NCBI RefSeq assembly: GCF_040712315.1
Contig: NC_134018.1
Span: 17,566,835-17,630,834 of the forward strand
Length of the DNA: 64,000 nt
DNA from: Castanea sativa
Lineage: Eukaryota; Streptophyta; Magnoliopsida; Fagales; Fagaceae
Direction of reading: 5' to 3'
A program made the position numbers and the translations under genes. Below, piece by piece: positions 20,229 to 31,483 of the stretch. Numbering within the stretch: position 1 is the first letter of the stretch; each line of letters opens with the position of its first letter. The notes beneath the pieces were generated by a model. The model was not told the origin of the DNA. It made no database searches and saw nothing but the letters and a program-made list of their open reading frames with translations.

Positions 20229-22880
20229 ATGGGTAGATTTGCATCCTTGGTGGATTCAAACGAAAAAATAGAGCAATTTAAGGCTAAATACCGAATTCCT
20301 TCGAACGTATCAATTAGATACTGTAACGAAGAGGAGTATTTTGAAAAAAGAAAAACGGGGGAGGTAGTAATCCCGATGATTGCATTCATCGAAGGAGGAA
20401 TGAGAATTCCAATGGGGACTGTGATTAGGGATTATCTTAGGGCCTTTAGACTAGCCCCTACCCAATGCACCCCAAATGTCTTTAGGATCCTAGGTTCTAT
20501 AGATGCTTTAAATGAAAAAATGAACCTAGGGCTCACTCATCATGATGTGAACTGGGTTTATAACCTCCATTACCTAACAAAAAAAGATGAGTATTACCTA
20601 AAATCTAGACATCCAGCAGTTAGGTTAATTCAGTGCCTGCTCGAATCCAATAAGGGTCTAAAAAATGACTTCCTGATCATATCAGGAGATTGGCACGACG
20701 GCTTACCCTGTCCGACAAGGGAGGGGACCCCAGGTGAAGTTTTGGATTTTTATTTAAAACTCTTAAAAACCATCCCTTTTATCCTCTTATTTATTCTTAC
20801 CTTTGTCTTCTTTCGGACAATTCTGCAGGTCCACACGTAGCAGATCGTCATCCTTTCCTCGTCGATTTTGGGTGATTGGACAGAATTTTACAAGCCAAAG
20901 TTTTCGTGCATTCAGATGATCAACTCCGAGCGGCTCATCTCATCCTCGGCTATGATCCAATATCCAAAGCTTTCTAGGCGCCGAAGTGTGTGATCAAAGC
21001 CAAGGACCCCCGCCTTCCCCGGATCAGCGTTGCCGTTGAAGGTTTCCTGCTACTCGAGGGGGCTCCTATTCCTCAAGGTACTCTGGTTACTCAACCTATA
21101 CAACCACCACAACCCGTTCCAGTTGGGATTCCCCTAATCCCTATTCCAACACAAAACATACTTGGCGAAGCCACATCTTCCCATCCTATCGTAAAGGAAG
21201 AAGAAAACATCGTCGAGGTATCTGACTCCGAGGACGAGTTCGAGGTTTTCAATCAACCCCACTCTCCCGAAGACCCAATTCATATCCTCGGCAACCCCTC
21301 TCAAGTCCTCCAAGATACTGTTCAACAGTCTGATAGTATGGGCATTCAGCGCAAGGCCAAGCCTAGTTTAAAAGACGTACTTGAGGGTCACGCAGGTTCC
21401 CAAGAGCCTCCTAAGGAACTGCGTCCAAGACCCCAAGATAAGGGTGCTGATAAAGGCCCCGAGTCTAGGGTCCCTCCTCCTCCTCCTCCTTCCCAACCTC
21501 AACGTACCAGCCTGACTGACCTTAAAAGGAAAAGGGATCAGCAAAAGGGAAAGGAAGTGATAGAGGTAGGAAAGGGCTCTCTTCCTAAAGAGCTCGAGAT
21601 TGAAAAAGGTGGGAAGCAGGCCCGCACCGTTCAGACGAGGATGGACAAACGGACCGAATCCCAAGTGGCCGTGCACGCTCCACTATGGCTCCCAGACATG
21701 ACTATGGATGACCGGGCCATTACTGTTGACACGTCCATCAGAAACTCCGATGAGGGCACTGCTGCGTGCGTAGCAGATGCACTGGAGCAAGCGTTGCTGC
21801 TCCCTGAGGACATGGGTGAGCTCAGAAAGAAAAGAGACCACAATGTCTTCATGATTTGGAAGAAGGAGCTTGCTATGGTAAGTTTTTCTTTTAAACCTTA
21901 TTTGTTGTATATATATATATATTTTTTTTTCTATTTTTACAAAAACTTATACATATATATATATATGTATTTTTTGTTCACAGGCTGTTCAATCTGCCCA
22001 TAGGGCAGAAGAGATTGCCATCAGCTCATACAAGTCTCTGAGGGCCGAGGAATCAAGGCGTGAAGCCGCCCAAAGGATCTCGGATATTCAGAAGAAGAAG
22101 CTGCAAGAGGTCTCAGCCAAGTTGGTTAAGGCAGAGGGTGAAAGGTCAGGTTTAGAAGCCGATCTCAAAACAACCACTAAACAGGCCGAGGACCAGAGAC
22201 TAATGCTCCGACAAGCCGACGAGAACCTCGCTGCAGCACGAAAGCTTATTGAAGACTTGAAAAAAGATCTGAAGGGGTCTGAGAGGGTTAAGGAGGAGGC
22301 CATCAAGAGAAAAGGCAAAGCCCTTGAAGAAAAGGAATAAGCTGAAAAGGCAAAAGAAGAGGCCGAGAATTCGAAGGAGCTAGCTGAACAAGAAGGTTAC
22401 GAGATAGGTGTGAAGGAGACCATGGAAACGTTCAAGGCTCAGGTTCCCGAGGTATGTAGACATTACTGCCTCCAAGTGTGGAACGAGGCACTTTCCCAGG
22501 CTGGGGTTGATGCCTCTTCTACTCTTTGGAAAGTAGAGAGTGTCTACTATCCTCCAACAATTCGAGCTTCTGACGTTCTTCAAGCTGACAATGAAGCTGC
22601 CCAGGTATCATCTGAGGATAAGAGAGGTGAACAGGCTGAACACTCAGCTCTTTCTGAAGATGTCCTCAAGCAAGTTGATCCCACACAAGAAAAGGCACTA
22701 GAAGACATACAACCTTCAAGTGACCTTCAGGAATCTTCCAAGGATGAGCTGGGTGATCAAGCAAATCCGATAACCTTAAAGGATGATTCCAAAGGCAAAG
22801 GAATTGCCGATGAGGCCTCGGCGCAGCTTCCACCTCCTCAAGACCCTAAAGGCCCTCTGAAGATAAAATTGAAGCAGTGA
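20229..22880 (+). pseudogene. Antisense ORF of Tat-type Gypsy element (Transposase_28-like), three exons
   Basis: This ORF is transcribed opposite to pol, from within the 3' part of the element. Exon 1 is 20229-20733. It encodes VIPMIAFIEGGMRIPMGTV, LAPTQCTPNVFRILGSIDAL, YYLKSRHPAVRLIQ and NDFLIISGDWHDG, the pattern of the plant 'putative gypsy type transposon' domain (Pfam Transposase_28, from memory). Exon 1 ends at a CAG|GTGAAG donor, and the acceptor TTCTGCAG is at 20828. Exon 2 (20829-21877) keeps frame and is a Pro/Glu-rich linker. A second intron (21878-21983) has GTAAGT and CACAG borders. Exon 3 (21984-22880) encodes a long coiled coil rich in Lys and Glu, then an acidic tail ending KGPLKIKLKQ. 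In-frame stops occur at 20873, 20975 and 22338, so this copy is a pseudogene. Its function is unknown in the literature I recall. Confidence 0.85.
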
Positions 22881-23327
22881 CTGCCTTTCCTTAGCTTTGG
22901 TTCCTTTTTTCTTTATTTTCTACTAAGTGTAATTTCGCAAGTTCCTTGTATTTACAAAGTACTTTCAGAATCTAATGTAAGCACAAGTTCTTTTTTGTTT
23001 GATGGCGTTCACTTTTGTTTTGTTTTGATCATATCGCTTCATATTTGTTTTGCTATATATTTAGAACAGTAATCTTTTTGCCCTTATTAATTTACTAAAG
23101 TCAAAGCCATAACCTGGATCCAACTTGATACCATAGGTAGGTTCAATATGCCAGGAGATGCATTAAGTGATGCTTATGGATTTCTTATCCATTTATCACT
23201 ATGTCAGGGAGACTTTAAGCAGTTGATTTCTCATTTAGACCTCTAGTTGATCTATGTCAAATATATGAAATAAGCATACCAAGCTTTGACACTTTAATAA
23301 AAAAGAAAAAAGAAAAGGAATGTTAAT
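22881..23327. other. Spacer between the antisense ORF and the tandem array
   Basis: Non-coding, T-rich sequence within the Gypsy element. It probably contains the 3' untranslated region of the antisense ORF. There is no repeat or ORF of note. Confidence 0.6.
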
Positions 23328-24217
23328 TTTCCCAAAGTAGATGATCCGAGGACCAGACATAGCTAAGGTTCTGTTTAACACTTAATAAAAATATCAATTT
23401 AGGCGAGGTATGTGGTCCGAGGATCCTGGCACACCAAGTTTCAGTTTGATACTTAGATGAACCAATTGAAATGTTAATTTTCCCAAAGTAGATGATCCGA
23501 GGACCAGACATAACAGAGGTTCTGTTTAACACTTAGTAAAAATATCAATTTAGACGAGGTATGTGGTCCGAGGATCCAGGCATATCAAGTTTCAGTTTGA
23601 TACTTAAATGAGTCAATTGAAATGTTAATTTTTCCAAAGTAGGTGATCCGAGGACCAGACATAACTAAGGTTCTGTTTAACACTTAGTAAAAATATCAAT
23701 TTAGACAAGGTATGTGGTCCGAGGGTCCAGGCACACCAAGTTTCAGTTTGATACTTAGATGAACCAATTGAAATGTTACTTTTCCCAAAGCAGGTGATCC
23801 GAGGACCAGACATAAATAAGGTTCCGTTTAACACTTAGTAAAAATATCAATTTAGACGAGGTATGTGGTCCGAGGATCCAGGCACACCAAGTTTCAGTTT
23901 GATACTTAGATGAACCAATTGAAATGTTAATTTTCCCAAAGTAGATGATCCGAGGACCAGACATAACTAAGGTTCTGTTTAACACTTAGTAAAAATATCA
24001 ATTTAGACGAGGTATGTGGTTCGAGGATCCAGGCACACCAAGTTTCAGTTTGATACTTAGATGAACCAATTGAAATGTTAATTTTCCCAAAGTAGATGAT
24101 CCGAGGACAGACATAACTAAGGTTCTGTTTAACACTTAGTAAAAATATCAATTTAGACGAGGTATGTGGTCCGAGGATCCAGGCACACCAAGTTTCAGTT
24201 TGATACATAGACGAATG
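23328..24217. repeat. 151-bp tandem repeats, about 5.9 copies
   Basis: Units start at about 23328, 23479, 23630, 23781, 23932 and 24083 with the shared block CCCAAAGTAGATGATCCGAGG (one base missing in the last unit). Each unit contains two GATCCGAGGA-type words spaced about 80 bp apart, hinting at an older half-length unit. The array lies between the antisense ORF and the integrase, inside the transposon, where Tat elements commonly carry tandem repeats. Short antisense ORFs across it are artefacts, because 151 is not divisible by 3. Confidence 0.95.
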
Positions 24218-24269
24218 AAGGCAATGAACGCAAGGCAGTTTTAACAAAAATGGCCGAAGTGCCTTTCAT

Positions 24270-25109
24270 TTAATAATAGTACCTTCGTAGGTTATTTACA
24301 TTCCAAGGACGTTGTACAACATGTTCGTCCAAATCCTCAAGATTGTAAGCCCTTATTCCGGCGACCGAAGTAATACGATAAGGTCCTTCCCAGTTGGGCC
24401 CCAGTTTTCCCCATGCTGGGTTCTTTGTTGTGCCCAAAAATTTCCTCAATACCAAGTAGCCAGGTGCAAGAGGCCGCAGTTTTACATGAGAATCATACCC
24501 CTGCTTGAGCTTATGTTGATAATAAGCTAGTTGAACCATGACATTCTCTCGTCGTTCCTCAACTAAGTCTAAATTTCTCCTCAATAGATCATCGTTGCTA
24601 TCTGGAACGAAGGAGCTTTTCCTTAGGGTTAGGAACCCAGTTTCTAGGGGAATTACTGCCTCGGCTCCATAAGTCATGGAGAAGGGTGTTTCTCCTGTGG
24701 ATCTTCGTGGGGTAGTTCGATATGTCCACAAGACATGTGGCAGTTCTCCCACCCATCTTCCCTTAGCGTCACCCAACCTTTTTTTGAGTCCATTAACTAT
24801 CACTTTATTGACAGCCTCGGCTTGGCCATTCCCTTGGGGGTAAGCTGGAGTGGAATATCTATTCGTGATGCCCAGATCACAACAATATTTCCTAAAGGCT
24901 CTGCTATCAAATTGTAGACCATTATCTGAAATGAGAGTAAGAGGGATGCCAAACCTGGTAACGATGTTTTTCCATACAAATTTTTTTTCTTCCATGTCTC
25001 TGATATTTGATAGTGGCTCAGCTTCAACCCATTTGGTGAAATAATCCGTTCCGACGAGGAGCCATCGCCTGTTTCCTGTTGCTTTTGGGAAAGGTCCAAC
25101 AATGTCCAA
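24270..25109 (-). pseudogene. Gypsy integrase core and C-terminal domain (largely open)
   Basis: An open frame of 279 residues. The catalytic core is intact: first Asp in MDIVGPFPKATG, second in LISDNGLQFDS, and Glu in PQGNGQAEAVNK, with the expected spacing. NVLWTYRTT-like text (here HVLWTYRTTPRRSTGETPF) and the C-terminal GKLGPNWEGPYRI block follow; the latter is usual at the end of Gypsy integrases. The zinc-binding N-terminus is in the upstream frame (25164-25330). A stop between them at about 25161 disrupts the polyprotein. The enzyme would insert the cDNA copy into chromosomal DNA. Confidence 0.93.
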
Positions 25110-25163
25110 GCCCCATTGAGCAAAAGACCAAGGGCTAGATAGAGGATTAAGGACACCTCCTGG

Positions 25164-26018
25164 TTAATGTATGTTTGGAGCAAATCTTTGACATTGGTCA
25201 CACTTCTTCGCATAATCCTGCGCCTCCCTCTGCATATTGGGCCACCAATAGCCCTGAGTAAGGGCTCTATGAGCCAAAGACCTTCCCCCAGTGTGACTGC
25301 CACAAATCCCTTCATGCAACTCTTCCAAAAGTAACTCCGTTGCCTCGGGGTGCATACATAACAAATATAGTCCCGAAAAAGAGCGTTTGTATAATTTCTG
25401 GTCCTCGGATAACCAGAACTGAGTTGCTTTCCTGCGAATTTTATCTACTTCGACCTTTTCTCTAGGCAGGATGTCATTTTTGAGAAATGTTACTATTTGA
25501 TCCATCCAACTAGGCCCCGTCCTAATTTGGAGAATTCGACTGACGTTACCATTCGTCTCAGCGGGTTTTAACAGATCTTCGACAAGGATAACCCGCGGTA
25601 GGCTTTTCGCCGAGGACGTTGCGAGTGTGGCTAACGAATCGGCATGGGTATTCCGACATCTGGATACATGTAATAAAGAAAAAGACTCAAATTTAGATTG
25701 CATACACCTGACCTGAGTTAGGTATCCCTGCATTCTTGAATCTCTTGCTTCTAGCTTCCCTTCTACTTGGCCTACCACCAATAATGAATCTGAGAACATT
25801 TGTACCGTCTTCCCTTCCATTTTATGAACCATGTTCATCCCTGCGAGGACGGCCTCATATTCTGCTTCGTTGTTGGAGGCCGAGAACCCCAATCTCAAAG
25901 ATTTCTCAAAAGTAATTCCTTCCGGGGATACCAAAACTAGCCCTATACCCGATCCTCTTTGATTTGCTGCCCCATCAACGTGCACTTTCCACAACGGAGG
26001 CTCTTTGTGTGAAATCAT
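25164..26018 (-). pseudogene. Tat-type second RNase H and integrase zinc finger
   Basis: An open frame of 284 residues. The N-terminal half is the extra RNase H typical of Tat elements, with all acidic residues visible: VHVDGAANQRGSGIG, NNEAEYEAVLAG, FSDSLLVVGQVEG and NTHADSLATLA. The C-terminal half is the integrase zinc finger: ELHEGICGSHTGGRSL, then YWWPNMQREAQDYAKKCDQC, giving H-x6-H...C-x2-C. A stop after NIH separates it from the catalytic core. It is in a different frame from the RNase H upstream, so a frameshift lies near 26020. Confidence 0.92.
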
Positions 26019-26020
26019 GC

Positions 26021-26780
26021 CTACTGTTTTTTACCCACGCCTGATCCTTCAATATATTCTTCTAATGAGGGCTCAGTATACTCCGCCACAAGATTCGCGA
26101 TGACTTGCCCCTTTATAGAGGTGCGAGGCATATATTTGATGTCAAAAGCTCCTAGGATAGTGCCCCATTTGGCAATTCTTCTCGTATAATCTGCACTCCG
26201 AAGTATAGATTTGAGAGAGAGTTGCGTAAGGACAGCCACCGTATGGGATTGGAAGTAATGAGGAAGCCTTCGTGTAGCGTGCACCACTGCCAAAATAGCT
26301 TTCTCCAGTGGCAAATAACTCACCTCGGCTTCATGCAGCGACTTACTTACATAATAAACTGGCCTCTAGATATTATTATCATCTCGTATAAGAACCAAAC
26401 TAACTGCATGGTTAGCTACTGCAATATATGCAAACAGAACTTCATCAATTTCTGGCTGAGACATAATAGGTGGTTGCGAGAGATAATCTTTAAGCTGTTG
26501 AAAAGCCACCGCACACTCCTCGGTCCATTCAAAACCCTTCCATTTATTCAACAATTGAAAGAAAGGCCTGCATCTGTCCGCGGACCGAGATATAAATCGG
26601 TTGAGGGCAGCGGTCATACCTGTTAGTCTCTGCACTTCTTTAGGATTCCGAGGTGGGTGTAAGCTGTTAATGGCCTTAATCTGAGCAGGATTCACCTCAA
26701 TTCCCCGGTGAGTTACCATATAGCCTAGAAACTTGCCCTATCCCACACCAAAAGAACATTTAGAGGCATTGAGTTGCAAT
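26021..26780 (-). pseudogene. Gypsy RT thumb and first RNase H, broken
   Basis: Two open pieces in one frame (26366-26719 and 26021-26323) are separated by a stop. They encode MVTHRGIEVNPAQIKAI, PRNPKEVQRLTGMTAALNRFIS, FEWTEECAVAFQQLKDYL, and then LEKAILAVVHATRRLPHYFQ with ILGAFDIKYMPRTSIKGQ. These are the reverse-transcriptase connection and the retroviral-type RNase H of Gypsy pol. A frameshift near 26780 disconnects them from the RT palm. Confidence 0.9.
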
Positions 26781-27595
26781 TTATACTCTCTCAACGTTTG
26801 AAAAGTGTTGCTCAGATCTTCCAAATGCGTAAAAACTGCTTTTACTCTTTACCACCATATCATCCATATATACCTCAATAGTTTCTCCCAGCTGTGTCTC
26901 AAACATTCTCGTCATCATCCTTTGATAGGTAGCCCCTACGTTTTTCAAACCAAAGGGCATTACCTTATAATGGTAGTTTCCTGTGGGAGTGACAAATGCA
27001 GTCTTCTCCTGGTCCTCCACAGCTAAAGGTATTTGGTGGTAACCTTGGAAAGCGTTAAGGAAGCTCATCCGAGGATGCCCAACAGTAGCGTCCACCAATT
27101 GATCAATCCGAGGCATTGGGAAAGAGTCTTTTGGGCAAGCTTTATTTAAATCTGTGAAGTCCACACAAACTCTCCATTTCCCATTTTTTTTCTTCACCAC
27201 TACCGTATGGGCTAACCATTCAGGATAAAAAACTTCTTTGATAGCACCCGCCTTTTTGAGTTTCATCACTTCCTCTTTCACAGCCTCAGAATGCTTTTTG
27301 GAGGACCGCTGAGGTGGTTGCCTCCTTGGTACCACAGCTGGATTGACTTTTAAATGATGACAAATGAAGCTCGGATCAACCCCAGGGGCCTCATAAGCAT
27401 TCCATGCAAATACATCCATGTTTTTCCTCAAAAACAAAATCAGCTCTACCTTCTCCTCCTGTGGCAATTGAACCCCTACCTGAAAGAACTTCTCAGGGTC
27501 GTCATCTATGAGAATCTTCTCCAATTCCTCACATGCAGGTTCATCTACCTTGGCTGCGCCAAAAGACTTTGATTGCTATGCCTCTCCGCCAGCCG
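26781..27595 (-). pseudogene. Gypsy reverse transcriptase palm, 5'-truncated polyprotein
   Basis: An open frame from 27524 (and continuing upstream to the rearrangement at 27596 through one stop) down to 26781. It contains VFAWNAYEAPGVDPSFICH, VVKKKNGKWRVCVDFTDLNKACPKD (cited in parts), FPMPRIDQLVDATVGH, FVTPTGNYHYKVMPFGLKN and the catalytic VYMDDMVVKSKS. The YMDD motif is intact. Protease and gag are missing because the polyprotein is cut by the fusion to host exon sequence. The frame shifts just after the catalytic motif. Confidence 0.92.
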
Positions 27596-27924
27596 AAGAC
27601 GAGGAAGCCCGTTCCGAGATCGGTCGGATTGCCACCAACTTTGCTAAAAGCGCTGCCGTTCTTGCTCGCGAGGAGGGCCTCAAAACCATCACAGGTCTAT
27701 CAATACAGCTACATACACTATCACACGTCGTTAGGATGAAGGTGATCCAGTCCATGCAAGACGAGGAAACCCGTTCCGAGATCGGTCGGATTGCCACCAA
27801 CTTTGCTAAAGGCACTGCGGTTCTTGCTTGCGAAGAGGGCCTCAAAACCATCCCAGGTCTATCATTACAAATAAATACACTGTCACAGTCCCCCCCTCCC
27901 CCTAATTTTTTTTTATGCTCCTAA
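27508..27924 (+). other. Chimeric ORF at the rearrangement junction
   Basis: The plus-strand frame of 138 residues begins in sequence antisense to pol and crosses the breakpoint at 27596. It then reads the second and third copies of the 54-residue exon repeat (DEEARSEIGRIATNF and so on) to the same stop as at 18491. It is an accidental fusion and not a gene, but it marks the junction. The exon part is 5'-truncated within the second repeat. Confidence 0.6.
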
Positions 27925-29092
27925 AATATTTTTCGAAAGATGGTTACCATTTTTAAGTGTTTGTTTGCAGCTGAAATATAGTTAAATTTGTAAAATATTT
28001 TCCAATTTTTTCATAATTTTACCTTTGAAAGTAGGTTTCTTGGTCCGGGAGTCGTCCTTGTCATCGTAATAATAAACTCAAGAATTTACTCTGGTGGCCA
28101 AATTAATTCTGTTACAATTAAATTTATTTTTCTTTTTGTATACTATTTATTATGTTATATATAATAGTAAAAAAAAAAAAAAAAATTAAACTTTAGTACT
28201 TTTAGAAAACTAAAATAGTAAAGTATCAAATTTGAGTTAAAGTTTTTGTAAAGACACAAATCGAACCTTCAATCCATAATTAAATGGGAATGGGCTTGAA
28301 AGGCCTTTTGCAATAAATTTGTAGAGAGTGGGTTTGAAATCTAGATTTTGAGGGTGGTTCAAACAACATAAAATAGACGAGCCTCGGGCCCAATGGCACA
28401 AACAAAGATCAACTATAAGAATATGAATGAAAAAATCTCTTCCTCGGACACAATCCGAGGATAGTTTATCATATTGCTTCTTAAGGGTGATTACAATTAT
28501 AGATAGTTAGCTTATCATATACTATTGTCTTTCTTCTCCAAAGAAAGAGTCTCCCTCTTCCGAAGGTCTTTTCCTTTATTTATACTCCCTCTTCCCCCTC
28601 TCTATCATCCTCCACCTCATGGTTATAACGCTGGCTTTGGATACTTGTCCCATCAAATTTCCCCGAATTCCTCTAGGATCAGGGACCAAGTTCCAAAAAC
28701 CCATGCTCAGGCCTCCTTCCTCCATTAATGTAGTCAGTATATCAATTGCAGAGTCTTTAATGTGTGGGCGGTGGTAGCAGCTTTACCTTAGATATTCCAC
28801 CGCCCTTCTACTGTCTTCCACGTGTACTGTATCTTCTCGTAGCCATAAGATTGTTTATAACATAGCTTTGAGGATATTAAACCTCTTTCCTATGACCTCG
28901 GCTTTAATATCCGAGGACTAATATCTTCCTCAGACTCAATTGTTCACTCTTTTATCACATCTTTACCTAGCATTTCCTTTAAGAGGTACACTAATGTACT
29001 CCTAGTTCGTTTGATGTTCTCGGATTGGGTTTTTAGCCCAATAGACTTTGTTGGGCCATCCTTCATAAATTACTGGGCCCAACGTCCCTACA
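27596..29092 (+). repeat. Duplicated block, right copy (exon fragment + intron + LTR)
   Basis: This is the copy of 18163-19661. It starts at AAGAC shared with the left breakpoint and ends at the LTR terminus. Beyond 29092 the sequence (GTTTTCATTTCTC) differs from the internal sequence after the left LTR, so the right LTR behaves like a solo LTR facing host DNA. Confidence 0.9.
28320..29092 (-). repeat. Right LTR of the first Gypsy element
   Basis: It is 773 bp and pairs with 18888-19661. Its inner flank is the host intron copy and not a tRNA primer site. The five bases outside (GTTTT) do not match the five bases before either LTR (AAATT). Confidence 0.85.
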
Positions 29093-30374
29093 GTTTTCAT
29101 TTCTCAACAATTTCTCTCTTAATATAGGCAACCGCATTTTCTATTAAAAAAACCATAGATTTGAAATTAAGGACACTATTTGGGAATTGAAAATTCATTA
29201 TTGGAATCCAAAGTTATATTACTTTCTAAATTGTTTAGTTTTGATCAAATGTATAAATAGTTCTAACTTGTCCATACTTAACCTTTTAAAAGTTTTCTCA
29301 AAAAAAAAAAAAAAAAACTTTTTAAAAGTTAAATCATCATAATGATTAATAAAATAAAATAAAAATCTAGTTCTTGGTACATTAGTTAAATTTCATAGTA
29401 TTAGATATAATCAAGAATTTAGCGTTGATATAGTGAAGTAAGAATGTTATTTTGAATGTATAGACTCAAATATGAATGAAAATTGATATATATTAAAAAA
29501 ATCAACTAAAATAATTCTAGAGATAACAGGATTAAAATTATTGCTGATGAGAAGAGGAATTGGGAAAGACAGTTACATATTCTTGCTATAGCATGATATA
29601 GGACAGACAGTGCTATTGTGCGGTTGAAAGATATTCAATAATCGATATAGAGTGATATTGTGCGCATGAAAATATTTGATATGCGGTGGGATTTTGCCAA
29701 TAGTTGCAATTTGCAAATGCAAATTGTAATAGAAAAAATAAACTATCCTTTTTTCCAAATTTTATTTGAATGGATAAGTGCAGGTATTTTCACTTTTATC
29801 TCTTTATTTAATTTGATTGACAAACGTACGTTTCATGAGTCTTAGACTTGGTGTTTTCCTGTTTCCTTAGCACACACTGCCTGTGTGCCTGGGTTCTTTG
29901 TATTCCATCATTTTTTTTCCAATGAAGTTTAATTATTTATAAAAAAATGTTGTAAACAAAAAATATGGATGTTTACGGGTTGAGTTAGATCGGATTTTGT
30001 GTACAACAGCCATTCGACTTGATCCTTTTGGACGGCACACTCTTTCACCTGCTACTGGAATGAAGGGTTGAATGAAATTATCTGCACCTTACGTTTGGTT
30101 GTATGGCTAGCATTGGACGGGTGACCAGGTTTAAGATCTAAAAGACATTCATAGTACTCCAATAAAAAGAAAAAGGAACAAAATAACACAAATCTAATAC
30201 AGCAGATTTCCTCAAATCTATATCCCAACAACCAAAACAAATATCTATGTTCATAAATCTAGATTTAGACAAATCTCAATCTCATGCAAAAAGGAAAACA
30301 AAAATTATCTAACTAACCATTAGGTTTCCACATTTAAATCTTCAACACTCCAAATACAAAAATATAAGTTCATG
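29093..30374. other. Intergenic stretch with a possible LINE 3' end
   Basis: No gene is supported. About 29845-29950 (GCCTGGGTTCTTTGTATTCC, then AATGAAGTTTAATTATTTATAAAAAA) resembles the 3' end of plant LINEs, which finish in a TTTATNAAAA-type tail. No reverse transcriptase is left, so this is tentative. A long poly-A run lies at about 29300-29318. Confidence 0.4.
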
Positions 30375-30682
30375 CATTTTGCACTTGTTGATAAAATTTG
30401 ATAAAAATTACTTCTAGGTTGGTGCATTTTGCATTTGTTGATGCATGTGCATTTACTCTGTATTCATGAAATTTCTCTCCACTATTTATGCGAGAACAAC
30501 AAGCTGCGAGGGAGAACTCTTTACCCATTCCAATATAAAGGATTAGTCAATCAAATAATAGATAGTAATTAGTTTGTCAAACAACCTATTTTCATCACCA
30601 TCAATACTCTACATACATTTGGTTATATGGCGTTAGGCATTTTGCACCTTTATAAACATTGTTGAAGTGAAAATACATTAGG

Positions 30683-30786
30683 TTATTTGATAATTTGATT
30701 GTTGAAAGTGGGGGAGGGGGACTTGAACCTTGGTTTTACTCATAAAGGAGATCAAGAAATGCCACTAAACTACAAGGTTTTTGGGC
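30683..30786 (-). mobile_element. tRNA-derived SINE, inverted copy
   Basis: This is the complement of the 8528-8627 SINE: GGACTTGAACC (B box) and CCACTAAACTA (A box, one change). It is flanked by GAAAATACATTAGG and GAAAATGCATTAGG, the complement of the target duplication in copy A. The insertion is therefore shared by descent. Confidence 0.78.
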
Positions 30787-31483
30787 GAAAATGCATTAGG
30801 TTATTATTTCTTAACTTTTGCTACTTTTTGATTTCTTGATTAGCATATATACTTATGTTACCATTCTTCTCATGGAATTACATGGTGCTTTCGAGAAAGA
30901 TATGGTCTCTACTTATCATGGATGAACTAATATCCTGTAATCTTGTAATCTTTTATTACAGTACGATCAACGTATCACATAAATATGCACTTCCTCTTCT
31001 TATTAAGTCACTTATCCCTTTCAACAACCATATAATTCTCCCAAACTTAAAATTCACATTTTAGAATTGTGAGGTTTAACACATGGGATGTCTAATGGGT
31101 TTTTGGCTTCATGGCTAGACTCTTTATTTTCACAAAGTGCATAGCCACCATGTTTATTTTTCTAGGATTTTTTGATTTCCTTCATTAAAAAAATTACATG
31201 TTGAACATGTTAGTTTCCATTCTTGAATGCAATACATCCATATTTCAACTTCTCAATACTTGAAGGATAATTTATTTCACCCTTTTAATTCTTAATTGTA
31301 TGTATATAATGATAGCAAGAACTTTAAATGAATTTAATAAACACCAAGAATTGTCAATTGAGTTACAAAGCTCTTGGCATCTCAAATGAAATACTTATAT
31401 GCTTAGTTTTTGGAATTCTTATCCTCCCACATTTTGTTCTTTTGTCATAATCTTCTTGTATTTCTACTGTATCTGCAGGTGGG

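Larger units (their letters stand above)
18888..29092 (-). mobile_element. Ty3/Gypsy retrotransposon, Tat lineage, rearranged
   Basis: On the minus strand pol runs from about 27597 to 24270 in the order reverse transcriptase, RNase H, second RNase H, integrase. A 151-bp tandem array, an antisense ORF, a polypurine tract and the 3' LTR follow. Antisense ORF, second RNase H and 3' tandem repeats together are typical of the Tat group (Ogre/Retand/Grande relatives). Gag and protease are absent. Instead, pol is joined at 27596 to a copy of the host exon, intron and LTR. The right LTR has no primer site next to it, so the right end was not made by normal integration. No target duplication is found. 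The element is non-autonomous. Confidence 0.9.

Noticed and set aside
21368..21852. Minus-strand ORFs opposite the antisense ORF of the first Gypsy element
   Set aside because: The plus-strand frame has splice sites and domain order; these are its complements.
23328..24217. CRISPR-like array
   Set aside because: The whole 151-bp unit is repeated with no unique spacers, and the genome is a plant's.
23323..24247. Repeated minus-strand ORFs of 69-106 residues across the 151-bp array
   Set aside because: The period is not a multiple of 3, so frames rotate between units. They arise from the repeat, not from a repeated protein.
18888..29092. Calling the first Gypsy element a gene-capturing retrotransposon
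   Set aside because: The exon copy lies next to the inner side of one LTR and also outside the other LTR with its own intron. A local tandem duplication explains both better than capture.
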